The notes under the pieces were generated by a model, which saw nothing but the letters and a program-made list of their open reading frames with translations, had not been told where the DNA came from and did no database searches. Positions 7,690-14,501 of a stretch of DNA of 16,936 nucleotides are shown piece after piece. The translations under genes were made by a program, and so were the position numbers. How positions within the stretch are numbered: position 1 is the first letter of the stretch; every line of letters starts with the position of its first letter. Source of the stretch: Myxococcales bacterium (GTDB lineage Bacteria > Desulfobacterota_B > Binatia > UBA1149 > SPBQ01); contig SPBQ01000006.1 of assembly GCA_004525875.1 (NCBI GenBank), positions 1 through 16,936 on the forward strand, read 5' to 3'.

Positions 7690-9442
7690 GGCTCTCCAGC
7701 TCGGTGAGCTTGCGTTTGACGCGCGAACGTTGCGCCTCATCGTCGGTACGAGCCTCGCAGTCGCGATACACCCGGATGGCCTCATCAGTGCGGCCGACCT
7801 TGAGGTAGGCATCGCCGAGGTGCTCGCCGACGACCGGATCGTTGCCCGACAGGCTAGACGCCTTCTCGAGACTGGCAACAGCGCGGCCGTAGTCGCCGCG
7901 CTGGTAGTAGACCCAGCCCAGGCTATCGATGAAGAACCCGTCGTTGGGATGAAGCACCAGGGCCCGCTTGACCAGGCGCTCGGCCTCGTCGAGGTTCTCG
8001 CCACGCTCGGCATAGGTGTAGCCCAGGAAGTTGAGCGCGGGCCCGTTGTCGGGGTTGATCTCGATCACCCTGCGCAGCACGAAGATCGCCTTCTCCCGCT
8101 TGTCCGCCTTCTCGTATACCCACGCCAGACGGTAGAGGAACTCGTCGTTATTCTGGTCGGTGGCGACCAACCGCTGGGCATACACCAGCGCCGCATCATA
8201 GTCCTCACGGGCCTCGTAGAGCTCGATCAGATAGCGCAGCGCACGCTCGTTGGACGCATCGACCTCCAGGACGGCCTCGACGGCCTCGGCGGCCTCGGCC
8301 GTCTGGCCCATCTCGAACATGAGCTGGCCGAGATGGATGCGGGCATCCATGAATCGATCTGAAGTGGAGGGGATTCGCCGCAGCTCGCGTTCCGCCGCAC
8401 GCATGTCGCCGAGCTCGTGGTAGGTGACGGCAAGGTAGAAACGCACGTCATTGGCATCCGGCCGCGCGCCGAGCACCACGTTGAATTCCATGACCGCCCG
8501 CTCGTAATCGCCCTTCTCGAGGCTGATCAGTCCGATCTTGGTCTGCGTATCGAGCGGGTCATCCTCAAGGTCGATGAGCTGCTCGTACTCGGCGAGCGCG
8601 TCGTCGAGCTTGCCCTCACTCACGTAGATGCCGCCGAGTTGACGTCGCGCGAGTAGGGAGTGCGGATTGAACTCTAGCGCCTTGCGATACGCCTCGACCG
8701 CACGCTCGCGACTCCCCTGCTGCTCGTAGACGAAGCCCATCTCGAGATAGACCTGATCGGAGGACGGATTGAGCCGCGACGCACGCTTGTAGGCGCGGAG
8801 CGCGTCAGCGTAGCGACCGGCGAGCGCGTAGGAGCGGCCAAGGTAGAACTGGACGATGAATGATTCCGGATCGATCGTCGCTGCACGGCCGAGCATCTCG
8901 ATGGCCGTGTCGTACTGTCCTTCGGAATGGTAGAGCGAGCCCAGCTTGACGAGAACTTCCTCGTTGTTCGGCTGCAGTGCCAGGAGCTCCTGGTACTCGG
9001 CGATCGCGGCGTCGACGCGTACGGGCGAGGCCTGAAGGTCGGCCACCAGGACGCGATGCTCGGGGTCGTTCGGCGCAAGCTGCTTGAGCGCGAGCGCTTG
9101 CTCGACGGCCGCGTCGAGCTTGCCCTCGCGGATGCACAGCTCGACGAGCCGGGCGCGAATCCTGGGCTCGGAGGGGTCGAGCGTAGCCGCGCGCTCCATC
9201 TCGTAGAGCGCACGCTTGTCGTCGCCCGAATTGCGCGCGAGCAATGCTTTGAGATAGTGCGCCGACGCACGCTCTTCCGACGTGAGTTCGGCGTCGGCAT
9301 ACACCGCGCTCCGGCCCGGCTCGGTGGTTTCCGGTATGTGGGCGCCCCGCGGCGCCAGGGGCGCACAACCGGCTACGACGGCGATGGTCAGCCAGGTGAT
9401 CGAACGGCCGCCCCAGCGCGCTGCTGAGCAATGGTCACGCAT
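7661..9442 (-). CDS. TPR-repeat lipoprotein, LbcA-like
   Basis: This is a 593-residue protein. The chosen start, ATG at 9442, gives a compact lipoprotein signal ending VVAGC (Cys 26). ATG at 9469 and 9538 would be longer alternatives with no better ribosome site. After a short linker, nearly the whole protein is tandem tetratricopeptide repeats (about residues 60-580), with the usual G-x-Y-x-x-A pattern at 34-residue spacing. The last repeats read NFLGYTYAERGENLDEAERL, then FIDSLGWVYYQRGDY, then HLGDAYLKVGR. This is a conserved block of proteobacterial TPR lipoproteins including P. aeruginosa LbcA, which holds the protease CtpA and its murein-hydrolase substrates at the outer membrane. LbcA is 576 residues and next to lolB, matching this size and context. 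No CtpA gene is in the window, so the partner is unknown. Confidence 0.85.
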   Translation of the reverse strand: MRDHCSAARWGGRSITWLTIAVVAGCAPLAPRGAHIPETTEPGRSAVYADAELTSEERASAHYLKALLARNSGDDKRALYEMERAATLDPSEPRIRARLVELCIREGKLDAAVEQALALKQLAPNDPEHRVLVADLQASPVRVDAAIAEYQELLALQPNNEEVLVKLGSLYHSEGQYDTAIEMLGRAATIDPESFIVQFYLGRSYALAGRYADALRAYKRASRLNPSSDQVYLEMGFVYEQQGSRERAVEAYRKALEFNPHSLLARRQLGGIYVSEGKLDDALAEYEQLIDLEDDPLDTQTKIGLISLEKGDYERAVMEFNVVLGARPDANDVRFYLAVTYHELGDMRAAERELRRIPSTSDRFMDARIHLGQLMFEMGQTAEAAEAVEAVLEVDASNERALRYLIELYEAREDYDAALVYAQRLVATDQNNDEFLYRLAWVYEKADKREKAIFVLRRVIEINPDNGPALNFLGYTYAERGENLDEAERLVKRALVLHPNDGFFIDSLGWVYYQRGDYGRAVASLEKASSLSGNDPVVGEHLGDAYLKVGRTDEAIRVYRDCEARTDDEAQRSRVKRKLTELESRAGNTLPAL

Positions 9443-9459
9443 GCCCCACCAAGTGGGAG

Positions 9460-9489
9460 AGCGTAGCATGCCCAGCAGGTTTCGGGCAA
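9460..9489 (-). promoter_or_regulatory. Possible promoter of the TPR-lipoprotein/opp operon
   Basis: On the minus strand, TTGCCC (9489-9484) is followed after 18 nt by TACGCT (9465-9460), about 17 nt before the ATG at 9442. Both hexamers are imperfect sigma-70 matches and the untranslated leader would be very short. It is the best candidate I see for driving the seven-gene operon, but the evidence is weak. Confidence 0.25.
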
Positions 9490-9553
9490 CGTGAACCCCG
9501 CGCTCAGCTTCCTTGCCGGCGGTCTGCGAGCCCGCCACTCGCTGGGTTCAACA

Positions 9554-10360
9554 ATGTTCACGCGCTGGCTCCTCAACACACTCCCGGTCGAGCTCGCCGC
9601 CGGCTGGCGAATCGTCCGTACCGACCTCGGCCTGTGGCTTGTGGTGGCGATGTTTCCGGGCCTCATGACGGCGGCCGCCGCGCGCGCGGAGGGCGGCCCG
9701 TCGGCTCGCCTGGGCCTCCTTACCATCTTGGCACTTGTCCTGCTGTCGATGCTCGCGATCGTCAAGTTCGATGCTGCCGCGCATGGCCGGCGGCTCCCAC
9801 TTGACGACACGCTCGGTCGGGCGCTGCGCCGGATCCTGCCGTACCTGGCGGCTTTCGCATCGGTCGCCCTGATCACGCTCGGAGCCGGTTGGCTGGCCGA
9901 GGAGGGCGTCCTGATCGCCACCCGCGGCACGCCCGTCTCGACGTTCGCGGCGGCGGCGGTCAGCACGGTGATCTACCTGAGCCTCCTGGTCCGCTACGCG
10001 TTCTGGCCCTACCTGGCCGTGCTCGACCGGCGGCCCGATCTCGATCGGCAGGCCGTTGCCTACGGGACGTGGATGGCGCCGCTGGCTGCGGTGGGCTGGC
10101 CGCTGATGGCGAGCAGCGCAATGACCGCGGGCTACCGCTGGCGTCTGGCACCCTATGTGGTGCTCATGGGGCTCGGCCCGTCACTCACGGCGGCCGCGCC
10201 GCCGGCCCTACGACCCCCGCTGGCCACCCTGTGGTGGATCGTCCAGCTGACGCTCCAGGCCGTCATCTTCAACCACTACCGGAATCGGCTCGGCGTGGTG
10301 GGAGTCGAGCAGGGAAAGGCATTGGCCGATCAGGCGCGGGGCTCTCCGTCCTCGTCGTGA
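9554..10360 (+). CDS. Multi-pass membrane protein of unknown function
   Basis: I do not recognise this 268-residue protein. The start is taken as ATG at 9554 (MFTRWLLNTLPVE); GTG at 9491 is in frame and would add 21 residues. Neither has a convincing ribosome site. About six or seven hydrophobic segments are visible, for example LGLWLVVAMFPGLMTAA, LLTILALVLLSMLAIV, ILPYLAAFASVALITLGAGW, AAVSTVIYLSLLVRYAFWPY, LAPYVVLMGLG and LWWIVQLTLQAVIF. The tail is short and polar (KALADQARGSPSSS). An arrangement of basic loops and aromatic-rich helices without catalytic motifs suggests a structural or transport accessory role, but no function can be assigned. It is divergent from the TPR-lipoprotein operon and overlaps the end of moaE by 31 nt tail to tail. 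Confidence 0.75.
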   Translation: MFTRWLLNTLPVELAAGWRIVRTDLGLWLVVAMFPGLMTAAAARAEGGPSARLGLLTILALVLLSMLAIVKFDAAAHGRRLPLDDTLGRALRRILPYLAAFASVALITLGAGWLAEEGVLIATRGTPVSTFAAAAVSTVIYLSLLVRYAFWPYLAVLDRRPDLDRQAVAYGTWMAPLAAVGWPLMASSAMTAGYRWRLAPYVVLMGLGPSLTAAAPPALRPPLATLWWIVQLTLQAVIFNHYRNRLGVVGVEQGKALADQARGSPSSS

Positions 10361-10782
10361 TCGTGCCTGCAATCGGCGAGTGAGCCGATCCAGACCTCGC
10401 CACCTTCGAAATACTCCTTCTTCCAGATCGGGGCCACCAGCTTGAGCTCGTCGATCGCGTAGTGGCAAGCCTTGATGGCCTCGGCCCGGTGCGGTGCGGA
10501 GACAGCGATGGCAACGCTCGTCTCGCCGATCGGCACCACGCCGACACGGTGCACGATGGCCACGCCGCGAACATCCCAGCGCTCGCGGACTCGAGCGGCA
10601 ATCTTCTCGAACTCGGCGACCGCCATGTCCGCGTACGCCTCGTACTCGAGACGCTCGACATTGCGTCCGTTGTTCGTGTCGCGCGTGGTTCCCGTGAACG
10701 TCGCGATCGCGCCGGACTCCCGGTGGCCGACGCTGGCGACGAGCTCGTCCAGGGAAATCGGGTTATCGACGATCTCGAGCAC
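10330..10782 (-). CDS. moaE: Molybdopterin synthase catalytic subunit MoaE
   Basis: This is a 150-residue protein, the expected MoaE length. It starts at GTG 10782 behind AGAGG and 12 nt after the moaD stop. MoaE forms a heterotetramer with MoaD and transfers sulfur from the MoaD C-terminal thiocarboxylate to cyclic pyranopterin monophosphate, giving molybdopterin. Visible signatures are GAIATFTGTTRD (24-35, with Arg 34 at the anion-binding position), LEYEAYADMA (45-54), IVHRVGVVPIGETSV (76-90) and LKLVAPIWKKEYFEGGEVWIG (113-133). Lys 114 and Lys 121 match the catalytic Lys 119 and Lys 126 of the E. coli enzyme. The tail is unusually His/Asp rich (CRHDHDEDGE). The final 31 nt overlap the convergent membrane-protein gene. 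Confidence 0.96.
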   Translation of the reverse strand: MLEIVDNPISLDELVASVGHRESGAIATFTGTTRDTNNGRNVERLEYEAYADMAVAEFEKIAARVRERWDVRGVAIVHRVGVVPIGETSVAIAVSAPHRAEAIKACHYAIDELKLVAPIWKKEYFEGGEVWIGSLADCRHDHDEDGEPRA

Positions 10783-10794
10783 GCTGCCTCTTCT

Positions 10795-11040
10795 TTATCC
10801 GCCGCTCACGGGCGGGATCACCGCGATCTCGTCATTGTCGGAAAGCACCCGGCTCGAGTCAACGTAGTCGCGGTTGACGGCCACGCGGACGCTCGCGACT
10901 CCGTCGGCCAGATCCGGATGGAGATCGGTCAGCCGAGACATCAACGTCTCGACCGTCGCGCCCGCATCGATCTCGACCGCCTCCTCACCGATGCCGAGGC
11001 GCTCGCGCACGATGCCGAAGTAGAGAACGGTCACCGTCAC
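10795..11040 (-). CDS. moaD: Molybdopterin synthase sulfur carrier subunit MoaD
   Basis: This is an 81-residue ubiquitin-fold sulfur carrier. The start is GTG at 11040, whose GTGA overlaps the moaB stop; the longer frame to 11112 would lie inside moaB and add 24 residues foreign to MoaD. It reads MTVTVLYFGIVRERLG, then an ubiquitin-like beta-grasp pattern, DNDEIAVIPPVSGG at the end. The C-terminal Gly-Gly is adenylated by a MoeB-type enzyme and then thiocarboxylated, and the tail inserts into the MoaE active site. MoeB is not in this window. Because the protein already ends at Gly-Gly, no processing by a JAMM peptidase is needed. Confidence 0.95.
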   Translation of the reverse strand: MTVTVLYFGIVRERLGIGEEAVEIDAGATVETLMSRLTDLHPDLADGVASVRVAVNRDYVDSSRVLSDNDEIAVIPPVSGG

Positions 11041-11546
11041 CGCTGATGCCCCAGAAGCTTCGCGATGTGACCGAGCTCCGGAACGATGAGCCGATCGAGC
11101 GCGAGCTCGCACGCGGCGGTCGAGCCCGGCAGCGCGAACACGATCGTGGTACCGACCACACCGGCCACCGCTCGAGATAACATCGCCGAGGACCCGATCT
11201 CCTCGTAGCTAAGGGAGCGGAACAGCTCGCCGAAGCCGTCGATGCGCTTCTCGAGAAGACCGGTCACCGCCTCGTAGGTATTGTCCCGGGCGGCGATGCC
11301 CGTCCCGCCATTGAGAATGACGGCATGGATCGCGCCACCGGCGACGAGCTCGCGCACGCGAGCGGCCACCTCGGCCGGCTCGTCGGGCACGATCGCGTAA
11401 TCGTCCACCCGGTGACCAGCGGCCTCGAGTCGCTCCCGAATCGCGGCGCCACTTCCGTCGCTGTCGACCGTACGCGTGTCGGACACGGTCAGGACCGCGC
11501 AGCTCAGCACCGAGGGTGCGTTCTCCTTGTGCTCGCCGACTGCCAT
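11037..11546 (-). CDS. moaB: Molybdenum cofactor biosynthesis protein, MoaB/Mog family
   Basis: This 169-residue protein is the first gene of the moaB-moaD-moaE string. The fold family binds molybdopterin; Mog/MogA adenylates it, and MoaB is the shorter relative. Visible blocks are CAVLTVSDTRTVDSDGSG (16-33), AVILNGGTGIAARDNTYEAV (75-94), FRSLSYEEIGSSAMLSRA (109-126) and VFALPGSTAACELALDRLI (136-154). GGTG and the PGS loop are the MPT-binding elements, and the SYEEIGSSA segment is typical of MoaB. ATG at 11546 gives a normal length and is divergent from miaB across a 130-nt region. No moaA or moaC is present, so the first pathway step is encoded elsewhere. Choosing between MoaB and MogA activity is not possible from sequence. 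Confidence 0.92.
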   Translation of the reverse strand: MAVGEHKENAPSVLSCAVLTVSDTRTVDSDGSGAAIRERLEAAGHRVDDYAIVPDEPAEVAARVRELVAGGAIHAVILNGGTGIAARDNTYEAVTGLLEKRIDGFGELFRSLSYEEIGSSAMLSRAVAGVVGTTIVFALPGSTAACELALDRLIVPELGHIAKLLGHQR

Positions 11547-11613
11547 CGCGATCTGCCCGCCCGTCGAATTGTTATCGTCCGGCCCGTCGCGACGCCACAG
11601 GCCGTGGCGCGGG

Positions 11614-11642
11614 TGGCCCGTGTGCCGTCGCGCGGGTATAAG
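11614..11642 (+). promoter_or_regulatory. Probable miaB promoter
   Basis: TATAAG (11637-11642) is a five-of-six -10 match, with TGGCCC (11614-11619) as a weak -35 at 17-nt spacing. Transcription would start near 11649-11650. That falls exactly on an in-frame ATG at 11650 and argues that translation starts further on, at the GTG at 11677. Confidence 0.5.
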
Positions 11643-11664
11643 TCGTGGGATGGCCAGCCTGTCC

Positions 11665-11670
11665 GGAGAG
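11665..11670 (+). promoter_or_regulatory. Shine-Dalgarno deciding the miaB start
   Basis: GGAGAG ends 6 nt before GTG 11677, whereas ATG 11650 has no usable ribosome site upstream. Together with the promoter placement this favours the GTG. Confidence 0.6.
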
Positions 11671-11676
11671 CCTCCT

Positions 11677-12999
11677 GTGGAGAGCAGCGCGAACAGCGGG
11701 TCGGGCAGGCTCTACTACGTCGAAACATACGGCTGCCAGATGAACGTCGCCGACAGCGAGCTGATCGGCGGCGTGCTCGGACGCGTCGGTTACCGCGCCA
11801 CCGACACACCCGAGCTTGCCGATGTGATCCTGCTCAATACGTGCGCGATCCGCGAGCACGCCGGGCAGCGTGTCGCTCAGCGTGTTCGTCAGCTGATCGC
11901 GGCCCGCGGGCGCGGCAGCCGCGCCCGCATTGGCCTGGCCGGCTGCATGGTCCAGCACTACCGCGACCGGTTGCTGGACACGATTCCGGGACTCGACTTC
12001 GTCGTCGGGCCCGACGGCTACCGGCGCCTCCCCGAGCTCATCGACGCCGACGAGCCGGTGGCCGAGGTGCGCCTCGATCGCAGCGAGACCTACGAGGATC
12101 TCACACCCGTACGCGGCGACGGCGTGCGCGCGTGGCTCACCATCATGCGCGGCTGTAACCGGTTCTGTACGTTCTGCGTCGTTCCCTACGTACGCGGACG
12201 CGAGCGTAGCCTGCCGGCCGACGTGATCGTGTCCGAGCTCGAGCAGGTCGCCGCGCAGGGGTTTCGCGAGGTCGTCCTGCTCGGACAGACCGTCAACGCG
12301 TACCGGCATGAGCGTGTCGACTTCGGGGCGCTGCTTCGCATGTGCTCCGAGGTCGAGGGCATCGAGCGCGTCCGCTTCACCTCGCCTCACCCCGCCGACA
12401 TGGCGGACTCCACCGTCGAAGCGATGCGCGACTGCGACGCCGTGTCGCCGTACCTCCATCTTCCCGTACAGAGCGGCTCCGACCGAATGCTCGCCGCGAT
12501 GGACCGAGGCCACACTGTCGACGAGTATCGCGATCTCGTGCGTCGGCTTCGCGATGCCGTACCCGACCTCGCGCTGTCGACCGACATCATCGTCGGCTAC
12601 CCCGGGGAGACCGAGGCCGACTTCGAGGCGACCTCCCGGCTGATGACCGAGATCGGTTATGACCACGCGTTCATGTTCAAGTACTCGCGCCGCGAGGCGA
12701 CGCGAGCACACAAGATCGAGGAGACTGTCTCGGAGGAAGAGAAGGGGCAGCGTCTGCGACGCCTGATCGCCGAGCAGGTGGAACGCGCCGGCCGTATCAA
12801 TCAGCGCGCGGTCGGTTCGGTGACCGCGGTTCTCGTGGAATCGCTGGCGAAGAAGCAGTCCGGCTGGCTGGGCGGCAAGAACCCGCAGTTCAAGACGGTC
12901 GTCTTCGAACCGGCCGGAGCCGTCGTGGGCGAAACGGTGCCGGTCCTCGTCGAGTCCGCCGGGTCCCACACGCTCAGGGGGCGTCAGATCGCAGCCTGA
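11677..12999 (+). CDS. miaB: tRNA-2-methylthio-N6-dimethylallyladenosine synthase MiaB
   Basis: This 440-residue radical-SAM methylthiotransferase adds the 2-methylthio group to i6A37 of tRNAs reading UNN codons. The N-terminal UPF0004 domain carries three cluster cysteines: VETYGCQMNVADSE (Cys 20), LLNTCAIREHA (Cys 56) and LAGCMVQ (Cys 90). The radical-SAM motif is MRGCNRFCTFCVVPYVRGRE with Cys 160, 164 and 167. VLLGQTVNAY and SGSDRMLAAMDRGH follow, and a TRAM domain fills about residues 376-437. NTCAIRE and VVPYVRGRE favour MiaB over RimO or MtaB. The start is GTG 11677; ATG 11650 would add nine residues. The end overlaps the convergent hydrolase gene by 16 nt. It lies divergent to moaB and is unrelated to it in function. 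Confidence 0.95.
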   Translation: MESSANSGSGRLYYVETYGCQMNVADSELIGGVLGRVGYRATDTPELADVILLNTCAIREHAGQRVAQRVRQLIAARGRGSRARIGLAGCMVQHYRDRLLDTIPGLDFVVGPDGYRRLPELIDADEPVAEVRLDRSETYEDLTPVRGDGVRAWLTIMRGCNRFCTFCVVPYVRGRERSLPADVIVSELEQVAAQGFREVVLLGQTVNAYRHERVDFGALLRMCSEVEGIERVRFTSPHPADMADSTVEAMRDCDAVSPYLHLPVQSGSDRMLAAMDRGHTVDEYRDLVRRLRDAVPDLALSTDIIVGYPGETEADFEATSRLMTEIGYDHAFMFKYSRREATRAHKIEETVSEEEKGQRLRRLIAEQVERAGRINQRAVGSVTAVLVESLAKKQSGWLGGKNPQFKTVVFEPAGAVVGETVPVLVESAGSHTLRGRQIAA

Positions 13000-13748
13000 A
13001 CCTCGACTCGTTCTTCCAGAAAGCGCCGCAGTCGCCCCGCGAACCAGTCCGGATCCTCCAGATAGACACCGTGGCCACGCCCGGTCACGATCTCTAGCTC
13101 GCTGCCCTCAATGGCGCGGCTCAAGATCACCGAGCCGCCCACTCCGAGGAAATCCGTCTCGCCGACGACGATCAAGGTGGGGACACGGACCTTCGCCAGC
13201 GCATCGGTCAGCGGCGCGGCGTTGAGCGTGCGCATGGCAAGCGTGACGTGCGCGCACCCGGGGCCGTCCGGCGCGAGCCGGCCTTCCGGCTTCATACCCA
13301 TCGCGCACATCACCGACGCACCGCCGGCGGTGTGCGCCGTTTCGGCCGTCTCGGCGTACCAGGCGGCCGTCTTGTCGTTACATTCGCTGGCGGTGCCGAC
13401 CAGACCGAGCGCCGCCACCCGCTCCGGATTATCCACGGCCGTCTGCATGGCAACAACGCCGCCGCCCGAGTGACCGACCAGCACGGCGCGAGGAATCCCG
13501 AGCGCGTCCAGCAGGCCGACCAGATCGGCAGCCAGATCGCTGCGTGTGCACGGTATGTCCACGGTCTCGGATAGGCCATGGGAGCGAAGGTCGTATCGAA
13601 CCGTTCTATAGGCATCGCGCAGGCGCTCTGCCTGGCCCGACCAGATCTCGGCGGAGGCAGCCAGCCCGTGGATGAACACGACGGCCGTGGCCGTCTCGGG
13701 CCCCTCGACCTCGCAGCGCAGCTCGAGGCCGTTGCCCTCGATGATCAT
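12984..13748 (-). CDS. Alpha/beta hydrolase family protein
   Basis: This is a 254-residue alpha/beta-hydrolase. FIHGLAASAEIW (25-36) supplies the HG oxyanion region, YDLRSHGLS (52-60) is the usual following turn, and VLVGHSGGG (89-97) is the nucleophile elbow with Ser 94. Asp 199 in VVGETDFLG and His 226 in GRGHGVYLEDPDWF complete the triad. The cap region (about 125-180) is short and contains several Cys and Met. The sequence resembles the carboxylesterase/enol-lactonase-like branch, but the substrate cannot be read from it. No signal peptide is seen, so it is probably cytoplasmic. It lies 36 nt after the outer-membrane protein gene, behind a strong inverted repeat, and its end overlaps miaB. 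Confidence 0.9.
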   Translation of the reverse strand: MIIEGNGLELRCEVEGPETATAVVFIHGLAASAEIWSGQAERLRDAYRTVRYDLRSHGLSETVDIPCTRSDLAADLVGLLDALGIPRAVLVGHSGGGVVAMQTAVDNPERVAALGLVGTASECNDKTAAWYAETAETAHTAGGASVMCAMGMKPEGRLAPDGPGCAHVTLAMRTLNAAPLTDALAKVRVPTLIVVGETDFLGVGGSVILSRAIEGSELEIVTGRGHGVYLEDPDWFAGRLRRFLEERVEVQAAI

Positions 13749-13767
13749 GTTCCAGCGTTCCGGGCCG

Positions 13768-13786
13768 GATCGGGACCGTCCCGATC
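13768..13786. repeat. Perfect inverted repeat at the 3' end of the outer-membrane protein gene
   Basis: GATCGGGAC-C-GTCCCGATC is a perfect 9-bp dyad overlapping the TGA of the outer-membrane protein gene. In RNA it could fold as an 8-bp stem with a 3-nt loop. No T-run follows on the minus strand, so it is not a classical intrinsic terminator. It may stabilise or end the transcript, or be a protein-binding dyad, between this gene and the hydrolase gene 19 nt further on. Confidence 0.55.
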
Positions 13787-14423
13787 AGAACGAGAAGAAT
13801 GCAGCGATTCCCGGAGTGATGAACGTCGCGTCGATGTCCTTGAACGTCATGTTGAACGGGACCCTGATCAGAAAACCGCTGCGGTTGCCCGCCTGCAGGC
13901 GGACACCGGGCGCGATGTAACCGAAGGCCGATGTCTCCTGCCCGAGCTTCGGCAGCCCGCCGGGCGGAGGATTGCTCGGGTCGAAAGGCTGACTGTCGTC
14001 AACGTAGTTGAAGATCACTCCGGCGCCGGCGGCCATGTAGAACCGGGCCGGTGCGCTGCGCTTGCCGAGCAGGTACCATCGCAGGCCACCGAACCCCGAC
14101 CACACCGTCTGGTCGGACTCGAGCTTGAGCGTCGGGCTCAGCGAGAAACGGGCCTCGCCGGTTCCCCATGCGCCGTAGGCTTCCACGGCGAAGTTGTCGA
14201 GGAAATGGTAGGCGCCGCCGAATTGCAGCCAGTAACCGTCCTTGATCGGCTGCGCGCCGGAGACGATACCGACGAACGCCGGGCCGCCGAGCTCGAGATC
14301 GAGTCGCTTGCCGAGATGGTTCTCAGCCTTGTCTTTCTCCTCAGCCGCCGCAGCGCCGGTGACGGCGAGGGTAGCGATGAGCAGCGCGCTGAGCGCCGGT
14401 ATCTTCCACGGCCGATGGGTCAT
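13785..14423 (-). CDS. Outer-membrane beta-barrel protein of unknown role
   Basis: This is a 212-residue secreted protein starting at ATG 14423 behind AAGGGGGA. Residues 1-27 form a signal peptide (basic start, hydrophobic SALLIATLAVTG, then AAAA before EEK). The mature part alternates short amphipathic strands rich in Gly and aromatics, such as YWLQFGGAYHFLDNFAVEAYG, SGFGGLRWYLLG, FYMAAGAGVIFNYV and FGYIAPGVRLQAG. It ends FITPGIAAFFSF, with the terminal Phe expected of substrates of the Bam assembly machinery. Length and pattern suit an eight-stranded barrel of the OmpW/OmpA-like superfamily. There is no motif that gives a specific function. It has its own plausible promoter, separating it from the JAMM peptidase gene upstream. 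Confidence 0.85.
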   Translation of the reverse strand: MTHRPWKIPALSALLIATLAVTGAAAAEEKDKAENHLGKRLDLELGGPAFVGIVSGAQPIKDGYWLQFGGAYHFLDNFAVEAYGAWGTGEARFSLSPTLKLESDQTVWSGFGGLRWYLLGKRSAPARFYMAAGAGVIFNYVDDSQPFDPSNPPPGGLPKLGQETSAFGYIAPGVRLQAGNRSGFLIRVPFNMTFKDIDATFITPGIAAFFSF

Positions 14424-14454
14424 TCGGGCGGTCCCCCTTACGCGTCGGTGCCCT

Positions 14455-14484
14455 CACATAGCACGCGTGCCAAACCAGCCGCAA
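14455..14484 (-). promoter_or_regulatory. Probable promoter of the outer-membrane protein gene
   Basis: On the minus strand TTGCGG (14484-14479) precedes TATGTG (14460-14455) by 18 nt. A TGC just before the -10 gives an extended -10 element. It sits in the 78-nt gap upstream of ATG 14423. Confidence 0.45.
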
Positions 14485-14501
14485 CTGGCGCGGCGATAGG
14501 T

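Noticed and set aside
11572..12969. Minus-strand open frame of 465 codons opposite miaB
   Set aside because: miaB is unmistakable on the plus strand; the antisense product shows no domain and is a codon-bias artefact.
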